64,000 bases of DNA from SMBSF63 sp034003545 (GTDB lineage Bacteria > Chloroflexota > Anaerolineae > Anaerolineales > Anaerolineaceae): assembly GCA_964447155.1 (NCBI GenBank), contig CAYURM010000006.1, forward strand, positions 1 through 64,000. Reading direction: 5' to 3'. Shown piece after piece: positions 31,972 to 40,160 of this stretch. How positions within the stretch are numbered: the stretch's first letter is position 1; each line of letters opens with the position of its first letter. Under the pieces are notes generated by a model that worked only from the letters and a program-made list of their open reading frames with translations, searched no databases and was not told where the DNA came from. A program made the position numbers and the translations under genes.

Positions 31972-32931
31972 TCAGTCAATTTTGGCGCTAGCACCATTCT
32001 TTTGCAGGTGCATCGCGGCAATCACCACTCCAAACACCACCGCCGCTCCGAGTATCCCGGCAGCAATCGTGGCCGCAGCCTCATTGTTAATCCCCGGCAT
32101 CACATAATCCGGTACCAGATCATAAGCGGCCTCCTGCGCCCGTGATAAAAAGCCCTGCTCTTCAGCCACCCATTCCAGACCGTCGGGATGGCTGGAGGCC
32201 AACGGGGAAAGCACAACCAGCAACACGGAAATCACCAGTCCCCCCACGACCACGCCACGGCTGCTGCCTGGTTTTCCCTCACCAGCCTGCACCAGGTCCC
32301 GCCGGGCCGAGAACAGAAAGGCTAACGCTCCCCCCGTGATTAAACCTTCTCCGATGCCGATCAAGGCATGGATGACCGCCATGGCCGGTACGGCGATATC
32401 GGCCGGAGACGTACCTGACAGCGCCAGCTGCAAAGCACAGGAGAGCGAAGCGATAAAAATAGACGTCCACGCAGCCACAAACCCGCCGCCGAACAGCCCC
32501 CAGGATTTGCCCCGGGCCAACCGCTGCACCAGGCTGTACACCGCATAGGAAACCGACACCCCCACGACCGCCATATTGAACAAATTTGCGCCCAATGCAA
32601 TCAAACCGCCGTCCTGAAAAACCAATGCCTGCACAGAAACCACCGCAGTCATCACCAGCATCGCCGGCCACGGTCCCAGCACAATCGTTGCCAGGGCTGC
32701 TCCCAACAGATGGCCGGATGTACCACCGGTAACCGAGAAGTTCAACATCTGTCCGGCAAAGATGGCAGCTGCCAACACGCCCATTAAGGGCACTTGACGT
32801 TCCGCCAAACTTTGCCCGGTTTTACGTAATGCGACCGCCAGAACGATGATCGAAATGATCCAGAACAAGATCCCGACGGTAACCGAAAGAAAACCATCTG
32901 GAATGTGCATTGAAACGGGTGAATATTGCAT
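31972..32931 (-). CDS. cbiM: Cobalt/nickel ECF substrate-binding protein, CbiM fused to PDGLE (CbiN-like) domain
   Basis: A 319-residue membrane protein. Residues about 8-215 are CbiM/NikM, with the metal-binding MHIPDGFLS motif at about 8-16, FSVTGGTSGHLLGA and VIHALIGIGEGLITG. Residues about 230-310 are a PDGLE-type domain (SSHPDGLEWVAEE) with two helices, the role played by CbiN or NikN elsewhere. In known proteins Met-His sits at the very N-terminus and its amine binds the metal. Here GGAGG places the start at ATG 32931, seven residues before MHIPDG; the ATG at 32910 would give the canonical end but lacks a ribosome site. Confidence 0.9.
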   Translation of the reverse strand: MQYSPVSMHIPDGFLSVTVGILFWIISIIVLAVALRKTGQSLAERQVPLMGVLAAAIFAGQMLNFSVTGGTSGHLLGAALATIVLGPWPAMLVMTAVVSVQALVFQDGGLIALGANLFNMAVVGVSVSYAVYSLVQRLARGKSWGLFGGGFVAAWTSIFIASLSCALQLALSGTSPADIAVPAMAVIHALIGIGEGLITGGALAFLFSARRDLVQAGEGKPGSSRGVVVGGLVISVLLVVLSPLASSHPDGLEWVAEEQGFLSRAQEAAYDLVPDYVMPGINNEAAATIAAGILGAAVVFGVVIAAMHLQKNGASAKID

Positions 32932-33024
32932 GATGTACTTCCTCCACAAAATATTGAATTGGGGTTGTGCCAGGAACGGGCAACCCTACGTAGATCAGAA
33001 TGTCTAGAGCTCGCCCCATTATAC

Positions 33025-33056
33025 TTGCAAATATTTGCAATTGCAATTAAACGCAA
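33025..33056. promoter_or_regulatory. Candidate Fur-family operator upstream of cbiM
   Basis: TTGCAAATATTTGCAA (33025-33040) is a perfect 16-bp palindrome, immediately followed by the imperfect copy TTGCAATTAAACGCAA (33041-33056). It lies about 95 nt upstream of cbiM, whose operon encodes a Fur-family regulator. The length and symmetry suit a Fur/Zur/Nur dimer site. Confidence 0.6.
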
Positions 33057-33088
33057 TAAAAAAAACAAAACCATCCTCTATCGAGGAT
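33054..33088 (-). terminator. Terminator of the peroxiredoxin-like gene
   Basis: On the minus strand ATCCTC-GATA-GAGGAT (33088-33073) is followed by GGTTTTGTTTTTTTT. It ends the uracil-DNA glycosylase/hydrolase/peroxiredoxin operon and abuts the cbiM operator. Confidence 0.8.
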
Positions 33089-33136
33089 AGCTTCGTTTTC
33101 TGACAAGTTAATTTTCGGGAGCGCTGGTCTTTTGTT

Positions 33137-33601
33137 TTACGCCGCCAGCTTCGCCAGCACAGCCAGTGGCTCTTCTGTGCCTGGCTCTTCAAGCAGCGAA
33201 GACCCATAATACGCATAGCGAATCACGCCGGTCTTGTCCACCACAAACACAGTGGGCGTGCCCATCGCGAAGAATTTCCTGGTCTGAAAATATTGTCCCG
33301 CTACTTTGGAACCTTTATCGCTCAAAATGGGATAAGGCGTCTCATGATTTCCCGCATAGCGGGCGATCATCTTGGGGCCATTCGGCACCATCACCATCAC
33401 CTCGCCCTTCAAAGCCTGAATTTTTGCATAGTCATGACGCAACTGCGCCATATGATTGGTGCAATGCGGTCAGGAAAAACCAATATTGAAAACCAGAATG
33501 ACATTCTTCCTGCGATACACATCAGACAAGGTGATTATTTCGCCGTCTGCGCCAGGGAGAGAAAAATCCGGTGCGTGGTCGCCAGCTTTTAATTTTTCCA
33601 T
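33137..33601 (-). CDS. Peroxiredoxin-like protein with in-frame UGA, candidate selenoprotein (UxxC)
   Basis: Read through one TGA, this is a 154-residue AhpC/TSA-Redoxin protein. The N-terminal half (KAGDHAPDFSLPGADGEII, VILVFNIGFS) and the C-terminal half (PHCTNHMAQLRHDY, PTVFVVDKTGVIRYAYYG) lie in the same frame and together make one complete thioredoxin fold. The TGA at 33472-33470 is codon 44, exactly where peroxiredoxins of this kind have the first Cys of a CxxC motif; the next Cys47 is present, giving UPHC. A hairpin fitting the bacterial SECIS rules follows. The ATG at 33601 has GGAGG 6 nt upstream. It probably reduces peroxides using a thiol or selenol. It lies 77 nt after an alpha/beta hydrolase gene. 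A pseudogene or a sequencing error is the alternative. Confidence 0.8.
33434..33451 (-). promoter_or_regulatory. Candidate bacterial SECIS hairpin
   Basis: On the minus strand ATGGCGC-AGTT-GCGTCAT forms a 7-bp stem (one G-U pair) with a four-base loop whose second base is G. The loop starts 25 nt after the UGA. These values satisfy the published bacterial SECIS pattern (loop 16-37 nt from UGA, short loop with G in the first two positions). An alternative 38-nt fold pairs TGAC at the UGA itself with GTCA at 33438-33435. Confidence 0.65.
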
Positions 33602-33678
33602 GTATTCCTCCGAATCGATATTTCTGCCTCGAATGCCTTTGATAATAACATCTTTCTTCTCCTTGTGCAGAAAACATC

Positions 33679-34656
33679 CTAATGCGATACGCCCACTCGC
33701 GCCAAAAATGGCTCCACCGCATCCAGAAACGCTTCTGGACACTCTTCGTTGGGCACATGCCCGCAGTCCGGGAAGACCGCCAACTGCGCCCCAGGGATAT
33801 CCTCTGCCGCCTGCACACTTTCTTCGGTCGGCACCACCTGGTCATCCTCTCCGGTAACCACCAGCACCGGCAGGTCAAGCTCCTCCAAACGATTTCCAAC
33901 AACCGCATCCCCCGCCACCTTGCTATACTCCCACAGGGCACGGTCCCAGCTTGCCAGTTGCAGCGGCTCCTTGTAGGCAGCAATCACATCCTCCGTAACC
34001 AAAGCAGGGTTATGCCAGGCGCGATAGATGATTTCAACGCCCCGCTCCTGGATCGAGCGCACCAGAAACGGCGCCAGACGGTCCACCTGCGGAATGCCGC
34101 TGAGCACCTGCAGCCAGCCTGGAGACATTTCGCCATACAGGGCAGGATCCACCAGTACCAGTGCAGAAACCCGCTCGGGATAGGACAAGGCGGTCAACAC
34201 AGCCGCCCGCCCGCCCGCCGAATGCCCCACCAGAATCGCCTGTTCAATACCCAGTTCGTCCATCAGCCCCACCAGCAAGTCCGGCTGGGAAGAACCGCGG
34301 TATGGATTGGCTTTCCCTTTCCACGCCGCCGGCAGCGGCCGCTCGGTGAAACCAAAAGCCGGGCGGTCATAGGCAATCACCGTGCCGTACTCCGCCAACG
34401 GGGGCATCACCCTCCGCCAGGAATACACACTGGCCCCATAGCCATGCAGCAGGATGATCACGGGCTCGCCTTCACCCACCTGCTCGGTATACACCGTCAG
34501 GTCACCAACCTCCACAAAGCTGCCGTTTTCGGCGGCCAGTTCTGCCGCCGAGGCCGTACCCCGCGCACCGCTGACCGGCAGAAAAAACGGCCCAATCAGC
34601 AGCACCGCCAGCAGCCCCGACACCACATACCCCAGAATTTTGAGTCCCTGCTTCAT
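33679..34656 (-). CDS. Membrane-anchored alpha/beta hydrolase
   Basis: A 325-residue alpha/beta hydrolase with an N-terminal membrane helix (about 6-26). The oxyanion HGYGAS, nucleophile elbow GHSAGG, catalytic Asp in GEDDQVVP and His in CGHVPNEE are all present. The lid region is at about 180-240. The substrate is unknown; the family includes esterases, lipases and haloperoxidases. Its start overlaps the uracil-DNA glycosylase stop by four bases, and the peroxiredoxin-like gene follows after 77 nt, so the three are likely one transcript. Confidence 0.85.
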   Translation of the reverse strand: MKQGLKILGYVVSGLLAVLLIGPFFLPVSGARGTASAAELAAENGSFVEVGDLTVYTEQVGEGEPVIILLHGYGASVYSWRRVMPPLAEYGTVIAYDRPAFGFTERPLPAAWKGKANPYRGSSQPDLLVGLMDELGIEQAILVGHSAGGRAAVLTALSYPERVSALVLVDPALYGEMSPGWLQVLSGIPQVDRLAPFLVRSIQERGVEIIYRAWHNPALVTEDVIAAYKEPLQLASWDRALWEYSKVAGDAVVGNRLEELDLPVLVVTGEDDQVVPTEESVQAAEDIPGAQLAVFPDCGHVPNEECPEAFLDAVEPFLARVGVSH

Positions 34657-35354
34657 CCCAGATCCCCGCTGTCGTCCAGCAGATCCCTGGCCTGTGACCA
34701 GATGGCGGCGAACATCTCTTCCGTCAACCGGCCGGTCTGGGTATTCTGCCGGCTGGGATGATACGACGACAACAGCCAGGGAAGACCCTCACCAAGCTGG
34801 TAAAAAACACCGTGTCCAAATTTCAAAGAGGGAACTTCATAACCATGCTGACGATACAGACGCAGCACATTATCAAAACCGATCTTGCCCAGCGCAACGA
34901 TCCCTGCCAGGCGCGGCAGGCGTTCCATCTCCGCCCACAGGTACGGCAGGCAGTTGTCCATCTCCTCGCGGTTGGGCTTATTCCCTGGCGGCGCGCAGCG
35001 GCATACGGCGGTAATGAACAGATCGTGCAGAGTCAGATCGTCCCCGCGGTTTTCCGCCAGCGGTTGGCTGGCAAAACCGGCTTTATGCAATGCCGGGAAA
35101 AGAAAATCCCCCGAGGCATCACCGGTGAACATGCGTCCCGTCCGGTTTGACCCATGCGCCCCCGGCGCCAGCCCCACCACCAGCACCCGCGCCTGTGGAT
35201 CACCGAAGCCGGGGACGGGCTTGCCCCAGTATTCACAATCCCGGTATGCCCGCCGTTTGGTGCGCGCCACCTCCTCCCGCCAAGCCACCAGCCGCGGGCA
35301 GCGCCGGCATTTAATGATCTCATCTTCCAATTGCCGCAAATTCATGTCTGTCAT
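34653..35354 (-). CDS. Uracil-DNA glycosylase, family 5 (UDGb type)
   Basis: A 233-residue iron-sulfur uracil-DNA glycosylase. The [4Fe-4S] ligands begin with CRRC (Cys16, Cys19) and continue with a Cys in RCAPP and one in MDNC. The active-site motif GLAPGAHGSNRTGR followed by MFTGD marks family 5 (UDGb), which lacks the usual catalytic Asp/Asn, and the second motif is SSYHPSRQNTQTG. It removes uracil and other deaminated bases from DNA. It is the first gene of the operon with the alpha/beta hydrolase. Confidence 0.93.
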   Translation of the reverse strand: MTDMNLRQLEDEIIKCRRCPRLVAWREEVARTKRRAYRDCEYWGKPVPGFGDPQARVLVVGLAPGAHGSNRTGRMFTGDASGDFLFPALHKAGFASQPLAENRGDDLTLHDLFITAVCRCAPPGNKPNREEMDNCLPYLWAEMERLPRLAGIVALGKIGFDNVLRLYRQHGYEVPSLKFGHGVFYQLGEGLPWLLSSYHPSRQNTQTGRLTEEMFAAIWSQARDLLDDSGDLG

Positions 35355-35372
35355 CGCTTCTTTCCTATTCTC

Positions 35373-36767
35373 TCATTTTTTCTTAAACAAGCGTTTCAAG
35401 CCCAACCCAATCTTGAGAAGATAGTAGCCAAAAGCCGATACACTCATATTCAACAAGGCAATGCTCAGAGCTTTTACCGGCAGGGCGCGTCTCGACCGCG
35501 GCAATCCTGGCAAATACGCTGCCAGCCTGGCTATTTCACTCCTCAGCCGTCTGCCAGGAATATTCGCAATGAACTGCCGGTAGACCTTGATTCTCGAAAT
35601 GGAAGTTTGACCCAATTGAAGCGCCAGTACTGTTTCATAACACTGGACTGTTTTTTCCATCACCAATGACCAATCCAGCATCGATACCCGTTGGTAAGCA
35701 TTCTGACATAATTCTTCATACACTACCGGTGAGCTTTCGCACACACTGCGGATTGCCGCCGCAAAATCCTTAGCACTGGAATCGTGAGGCAGACACACCC
35801 CATTGGAGTCATCCACCAGCTCATCTACTGTTTCATTGCCCAGGCCAACCACAGGGGTGCCAGAAGCCAGCGCCTCAATGATCGCCAGGCTTTGCACCTC
35901 CATTTTGGAGGCCGAAACAAAAACATGCGTCTTCGCCAATACCCCCGCCACCTCCTGCTGCGAGAGCTGCCCCATGAAACTGACTTTCACGCCCAATGTT
36001 TCGGCCTGTTCCCTGAAATGTTTCTCGTTCGACACATCCAGCGCCAGGCCCACCAATTGCAGGTGATAATTCTCCGGCAGATATTGCATCGCCTCAATCA
36101 AAAATTCCTGGTTCTTGCGCTTTCCGAGCGCTCCAACAAAGGTCAACCGCTTTTCATCTTCTGTGATGTCAGCATGTCCATTACGATGGTACATGTTCAA
36201 ATCGCGCCCGTTGGGAATCTGGAAAATGCGCCCGCGGTAACCGAAATTCCGGATTTTTGTCGCCGTGATCTGGTTCAACCCAATCACAGCGTCACACTGC
36301 TGGTAAAAATTGAGCAAATAACGTCTGACCAATTGGTCATTAATCGGTGTGTCCAACAGGCGGGAAATTTCGGTGGCACCAAAGTCGAGGGCGCGGTCGG
36401 GCAGGATATGCGCCGTATAGAACACCGGCACGCGCGAATATTTCGCCCACAATTGGCCAATTACGTTCAACAGGGCCGGGTCGTGCATATGAATCACATC
36501 CGGCTTGAATTTTTCCAGAAAATCATAAATGCGTTTGACTTCAATCGCATTCAATAAAGAGAGATATAAATTCTTTTCCCCGGAGCTGCGCACATGGAAC
36601 TCTTTAAAGCCTGATTCATCCTCAACCAGCCCTGTTCTTTCTCCCGGGCAAAGCATCACCACATCGTAATGTTTCGAGAACCAGCGCGCCATTTCATACG
36701 CCACGCGCCCTTCTCCACCGCCATACCCTTCTTTGAATATGGAAATGAATAGGATTTTTTCGACCAT
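35373..36767 (-). CDS. Glycosyltransferase family 4
   Basis: A 464-residue GT-B glycosyltransferase. The N-terminal domain has FKEGYGGGEGRVAYEMARWF and VIHMHDPALLN; the C-terminal domain has FVGALGKRKNQEFLIEAM and the donor-site motif KMEVQSLAIIEALASGTPVVG (EX7E-like). A basic C-terminal extension (about 395-464) with an amphipathic or membrane helix ends in KRLFKKK and may anchor it to the membrane. It probably builds a lipid-linked or surface glycan. It is separated from queA by a repeat element. Confidence 0.85.
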   Translation of the reverse strand: MVEKILFISIFKEGYGGGEGRVAYEMARWFSKHYDVVMLCPGERTGLVEDESGFKEFHVRSSGEKNLYLSLLNAIEVKRIYDFLEKFKPDVIHMHDPALLNVIGQLWAKYSRVPVFYTAHILPDRALDFGATEISRLLDTPINDQLVRRYLLNFYQQCDAVIGLNQITATKIRNFGYRGRIFQIPNGRDLNMYHRNGHADITEDEKRLTFVGALGKRKNQEFLIEAMQYLPENYHLQLVGLALDVSNEKHFREQAETLGVKVSFMGQLSQQEVAGVLAKTHVFVSASKMEVQSLAIIEALASGTPVVGLGNETVDELVDDSNGVCLPHDSSAKDFAAAIRSVCESSPVVYEELCQNAYQRVSMLDWSLVMEKTVQCYETVLALQLGQTSISRIKVYRQFIANIPGRRLRSEIARLAAYLPGLPRSRRALPVKALSIALLNMSVSAFGYYLLKIGLGLKRLFKKK

Positions 36768-36934
36768 TGATCCATCCTTCAGAACATAACGTTCTGGCTT
36801 TATCTTTTGTACACAAACAGCCTATCACATATCTATTCTATTTATAACTTAACTGAGGCATCAAAACAGAACCCTTTTTATAAAGGTTTGTTAAGAATGT
36901 ATACGGATGACAGTAGAAATAGTTGCGAAAATAT

Positions 36935-37041
36935 CCTCCCGCAGGTTTCGCATTGTTCCCTTTAGGGGGGAGGCATCACCAAGCCCATACTTTCAATCTC
37001 ATGGCTTCTAACCATACCTATCAAATTCATCCCTGCGGGAG
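36935..37041. repeat. CTCCCGCAGG-bounded intergenic element
   Basis: CCTCCCGCAGGTT at 36935-36947 faces CCCTGCGGGAG at 37031-37041, about 107 bp in all. It ends four bases from the queA stop codon, so it would lie in the queA 3' end. Same family as 23095-23294 and 59352-59546. Confidence 0.65.
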
Positions 37042-37044
37042 AAG

Positions 37045-38064
37045 CTACATCAACAGCATCGCATCGCCAAAGGAGAAGAAGCGGTATCCCTCAGCCTTCG
37101 CCTCTTCGTATGCTGCCAGGATGCGCTCGCGGCCCACAAAGGCACTCACCAGCATCAGCAGGGTCGAACGCGGCAAATGAAAATTGGTGATCATCACATC
37201 CACGGCCTTGAAGCTGTAGCCGGGCAGGATATAAATGCTGGTCGGACCGGAAAATGGCGCCACCACATCCCCGGGTGCGGCTGTTTGCGCCGCTGTTTCC
37301 AGCGTACGCACGCTGGTCGTGCCCACAGCAATGATCCGCCCGCCGGCGCGTTTGGCCGCGTTGATCTGCTCCGCCACATCCGGGCTTAGCTCGCACCACT
37401 CAGTATGGATCTGGTGCTCTTCGGGATCATCCTCGGTTACCGGGGCGAAAGTATCCAGACCAACATGCAGGGTCACGTCCGCAAAGCCAACCCCCTTCTC
37501 TTTCAGGCGTTCCATCAACTCCGGCGTGAAATGCAATCCGGCCGTGGGTGCAGCCGCCGAACCAGGCGTTTGCGAATACACGGTCTGGTAACGTTCGGGG
37601 TCCTGCAAAGGGATGTGGATATAGGGCGGCAGGGGCATCTGCCCTACCTGCGGCAAAAACGGCTCCACCGGCGCATCAAAGCGCACCAGGCGGCGCGGGC
37701 CGTCCAGCACAGCCACGATCTCGGCGCCAGGGCCATTCTCAATCTGGATGCGGCGGCCTTCGTTCAACCGCTTGCCGCCCACCATCGCTTCCCAGGTATA
37801 TGCATCCTCACGACGCAAAAGGAGTACCTCAATCTTGCCGCCGGTATCCTTGCGGGCATGAATGCGCGCGGGGATGACCCGCGTGCGGTTGATCACCAGC
37901 AAGTCTCCGGGGTTCAGATATTCGTCAATTTCCCAAAAATGGCGATGTTCCAGCGCGCCGCCGTCGCGGGGCAGCACGCACAGGCGCGAATGATGCCGCG
38001 GCTCCACCGGCGTTTGGGCGATGAAAGCCTCAGGCAGGTCGTAATAAAAATCGTCTGTTCTCAT
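37045..38064 (-). CDS. queA: S-adenosylmethionine:tRNA ribosyltransferase-isomerase
   Basis: A 339-residue enzyme of queuosine synthesis; it transfers and isomerises the ribosyl part of AdoMet onto preQ1-tRNA to make epoxyqueuosine. Family hallmarks are DFYYDLPEAFIAQTP, LVINRTRVIPARI, PTAGLHFT, HVGLDTFAPV and ITNFHLPRSTLLMLVSAFVG. Length is normal. It overlaps the ruvB stop by four bases. Confidence 0.97.
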   Translation of the reverse strand: MRTDDFYYDLPEAFIAQTPVEPRHHSRLCVLPRDGGALEHRHFWEIDEYLNPGDLLVINRTRVIPARIHARKDTGGKIEVLLLRREDAYTWEAMVGGKRLNEGRRIQIENGPGAEIVAVLDGPRRLVRFDAPVEPFLPQVGQMPLPPYIHIPLQDPERYQTVYSQTPGSAAAPTAGLHFTPELMERLKEKGVGFADVTLHVGLDTFAPVTEDDPEEHQIHTEWCELSPDVAEQINAAKRAGGRIIAVGTTSVRTLETAAQTAAPGDVVAPFSGPTSIYILPGYSFKAVDVMITNFHLPRSTLLMLVSAFVGRERILAAYEEAKAEGYRFFSFGDAMLLM

Positions 38065-39098
38065 GAGTTAAATAAAGTTGGCTGCGGAGCCGAATCCTCT
38101 GGCGGAGTCAAACCAAGATGCTGATACGCCCCGCGGGTTGCCATGCGTCCCTGCTGGGTGCGCTCCAGAAAGCCAAGCTGCATCAAATACGGTTCCACCA
38201 CGTCCATGATCGTATCCGGTTCTTCACTGATCGAGGCGCTGATCGTGCTCAACCCCACCGGTCCCCCATTATATTTCTTGATGATCGTGTTCAACACACG
38301 CCGGTCCATGTCATCCAGACCCAGCCTGTCGACGTTCAGCAAATCCAGGGCGTCCTCGGCAACCGCGCAGTTAATAATCCCGTCCGCGCGCACCTCGGCA
38401 AAGTCTCGTGCCCGGCGCAGCAAACGCAGCGCTACGCGCGGCGTGCCGCGTGCCCGGCCGGCAACCACCTTAATGCCCTCGTCGTCCATGTGTACCCCCA
38501 GCATACCTGCTGCCCGGCGCACAATCTCTTCCATCGCATCCAGGTTGTAATAATTCAGGCGATAGACTGCGCCAAAGCGAGCGCGCAAAGGCGCTGTAAC
38601 CAGCGCCAGGCGCGTGGTTGCCCCGATGACGGTGAAACGCGGCAGCTTCAGCCGGATCGAGCGTGCCGAAGGGCCTTTGCCGATGATAATATCCAGCGCA
38701 AAATCTTCCATCGCCGGGTAGAGGATCTCTTCCACAGCCCGTCCCAGGCGGTGAATTTCATCAATGAAAAGCACATCTCCGGCGTGCAGGTTGGTCAACA
38801 CCGAGACCAGGTCGCCAGTGCGTTCGACTGCCGGCCCGGCGGTAATCTTGATATTCACCCCCATCTCATTTGCCAGCACATGCGCCAGGGTGGTCTTGCC
38901 CAAACCGGGCGGGCCGTAAAATAGCACATGATCCAGTGATTCGCTGCGCTGTTGAGCAGCCTGCACCAAAATCGACAGATTTTCTTTAACCTGCTCCTGC
39001 CCAATCACTTCCTGCAGCAACTTCGGACGCAGGGTCAAATCCACCCGGTCACCGGGCTTCTTTTCGGGATGAATTTCTCGTTCTTGTGGGTCACTCAT
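38061..39098 (-). CDS. ruvB: Holliday junction branch-migration helicase RuvB
   Basis: A 345-residue AAA+ ATPase. Walker A GPPGLGKTT, Walker B FIDEIHRLG, sensor 1 IGATTR, arginine finger LRARFG and the winged-helix C-terminus (LMQLGFLERTQQGRMATRGAY) are all intact. With RuvA it migrates Holliday junctions; ruvA and ruvC are not here. A TATAAT box (minus strand, 39111-39106) lies only 7 nt before the ATG and no ribosome site is present, suggesting a leaderless mRNA. Confidence 0.97.
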   Translation of the reverse strand: MSDPQEREIHPEKKPGDRVDLTLRPKLLQEVIGQEQVKENLSILVQAAQQRSESLDHVLFYGPPGLGKTTLAHVLANEMGVNIKITAGPAVERTGDLVSVLTNLHAGDVLFIDEIHRLGRAVEEILYPAMEDFALDIIIGKGPSARSIRLKLPRFTVIGATTRLALVTAPLRARFGAVYRLNYYNLDAMEEIVRRAAGMLGVHMDDEGIKVVAGRARGTPRVALRLLRRARDFAEVRADGIINCAVAEDALDLLNVDRLGLDDMDRRVLNTIIKKYNGGPVGLSTISASISEEPDTIMDVVEPYLMQLGFLERTQQGRMATRGAYQHLGLTPPEDSAPQPTLFNS

Positions 39099-39313
39099 GG
39101 CATAAATTATACCCTTAATCCCTCGGGCTCACTCAGGATTTCTAGAACAGAATTCTAAAAAATCCCTCCGAATGCCGACAATTTTGGCGTTTACATGAAA
39201 TGCAGGAATACCCCCCCAATGTCATTGCCGGGAAGTGTTCATCCATGCGGTAACCCTCCGAACCGTGCCAGGATGCTTCGCTGCCTGGCGGCTTTGCCTG
39301 ACCCACCGCGCTC

Positions 39314-39847
39314 CTACGCCCCATACAACGCTGTATTTCTGAAGGGGATCAACGCCAGTACAACCGCATGGGCATACAAACTTGTGCGGGTGATGACATC
39401 ACCGGTCAACAGGCCCACCGCGCCGTTCTCTTGTTTGGAATTGCTGCGCTGAAAAACAACGTCATCCGCATCACCCAGTTCCATGCCCCCATACACCAGC
39501 TCGGACACCCTCGGCGGCAGCACGAAAGTGCCCGTGCAGCCTTTGCCCTGCAAGGACGCTGACCGCACGACCACCCAGGCAAAGGCATGCAGCTCGCCAT
39601 TCACCTGCTCCACACCGCCCTCAATGCCCACCCAATAGTCCGCCTCGCTGCACTTCTGCCGGGCCTGCGCCACGCGGTTGACCGCTCCCTGCAAAGTCTC
39701 CTCATGGGTAAAAGGCTGGTCATCCACCCCGGAAGACACCGCCAGCCCCTGCACATCAAAAGTCTCGTCCGTAAAGAGCTGTTCAAATCCCAATCGTACT
39801 GCCTCCAATTTAACCGGATTCTTTGATGCCACAATGATCTGCTTCAT
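39314..39847 (-). CDS. yjjX: Non-canonical purine NTPase (inosine/xanthosine triphosphatase, YjjX family)
   Basis: A 177-residue NTPase of the YjjX/DUF84 family. VASKNPVKLEAVRLGF is the substrate-binding start, and YWVGIEGGVEQVNGELHAFAWVV plus SELVYGGMELGDADD are the metal and base-recognition regions. It removes ITP and XTP to keep deaminated purines out of nucleic acids. GAGGAG lies 6 nt before the ATG. ruvB is 215 nt downstream in the same direction; the gap holds a weak hairpin but no gene. Confidence 0.9.
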   Translation of the reverse strand: MKQIIVASKNPVKLEAVRLGFEQLFTDETFDVQGLAVSSGVDDQPFTHEETLQGAVNRVAQARQKCSEADYWVGIEGGVEQVNGELHAFAWVVVRSASLQGKGCTGTFVLPPRVSELVYGGMELGDADDVVFQRSNSKQENGAVGLLTGDVITRTSLYAHAVVLALIPFRNTALYGA

Positions 39848-40160
39848 TTTTTCTCCTCTGTCTGATCAAGCGAAGCCCCAAGCTTCCCTGCCTTTTGTAT
39901 CAAGTCGCCAAACAAAAAAACCAGCATCATCCAAACACCGCGCAGACGATTTCGCTGCAATCACATATCCCCACATCCCCATTTCCTGATTGACAATTGT
40001 TGGATTGACGGATTGACTTTCTCCACAATTCTACTGCAATCCACATGGGATCCGCCCCGCCGGCACGATCCCGTTTTTTTCATCCCACAAAACGGTTGAT
40101 TCGAGTATTATATGAATATGTAAAATTGAAAAATCATAACCATACCGCAAGGATTTCAAT
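39848..40160. other. Divergent intergenic region
   Basis: No gene is seen between the divergent yjjX and histidine kinase genes. Three direct GATTGAC repeats occur at 39988-39994, 40003-40009 and 40011-40017 and could be a regulator site. No clear promoter stands out. Confidence 0.4.

Noticed and set aside
33470..33742. Treating the two halves of the peroxiredoxin as separate genes or a simple pseudogene
   Set aside because: Both halves are in one frame, all other features are intact, and the only stop is a TGA at the redox-active position with a SECIS-type hairpin; selenocysteine explains this better, though a sequencing error is not excluded.
33682..34761. Open frame of 359 codons on the + strand over the hydrolase and glycosylase genes
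   Set aside because: It is antisense to two well-supported genes, and its His/Arg/Gln-rich sequence has no domain.
39142..39324. 60-codon frame between ruvB and yjjX
   Set aside because: No ribosome site, no recognisable features, and composition unlike neighbouring genes.
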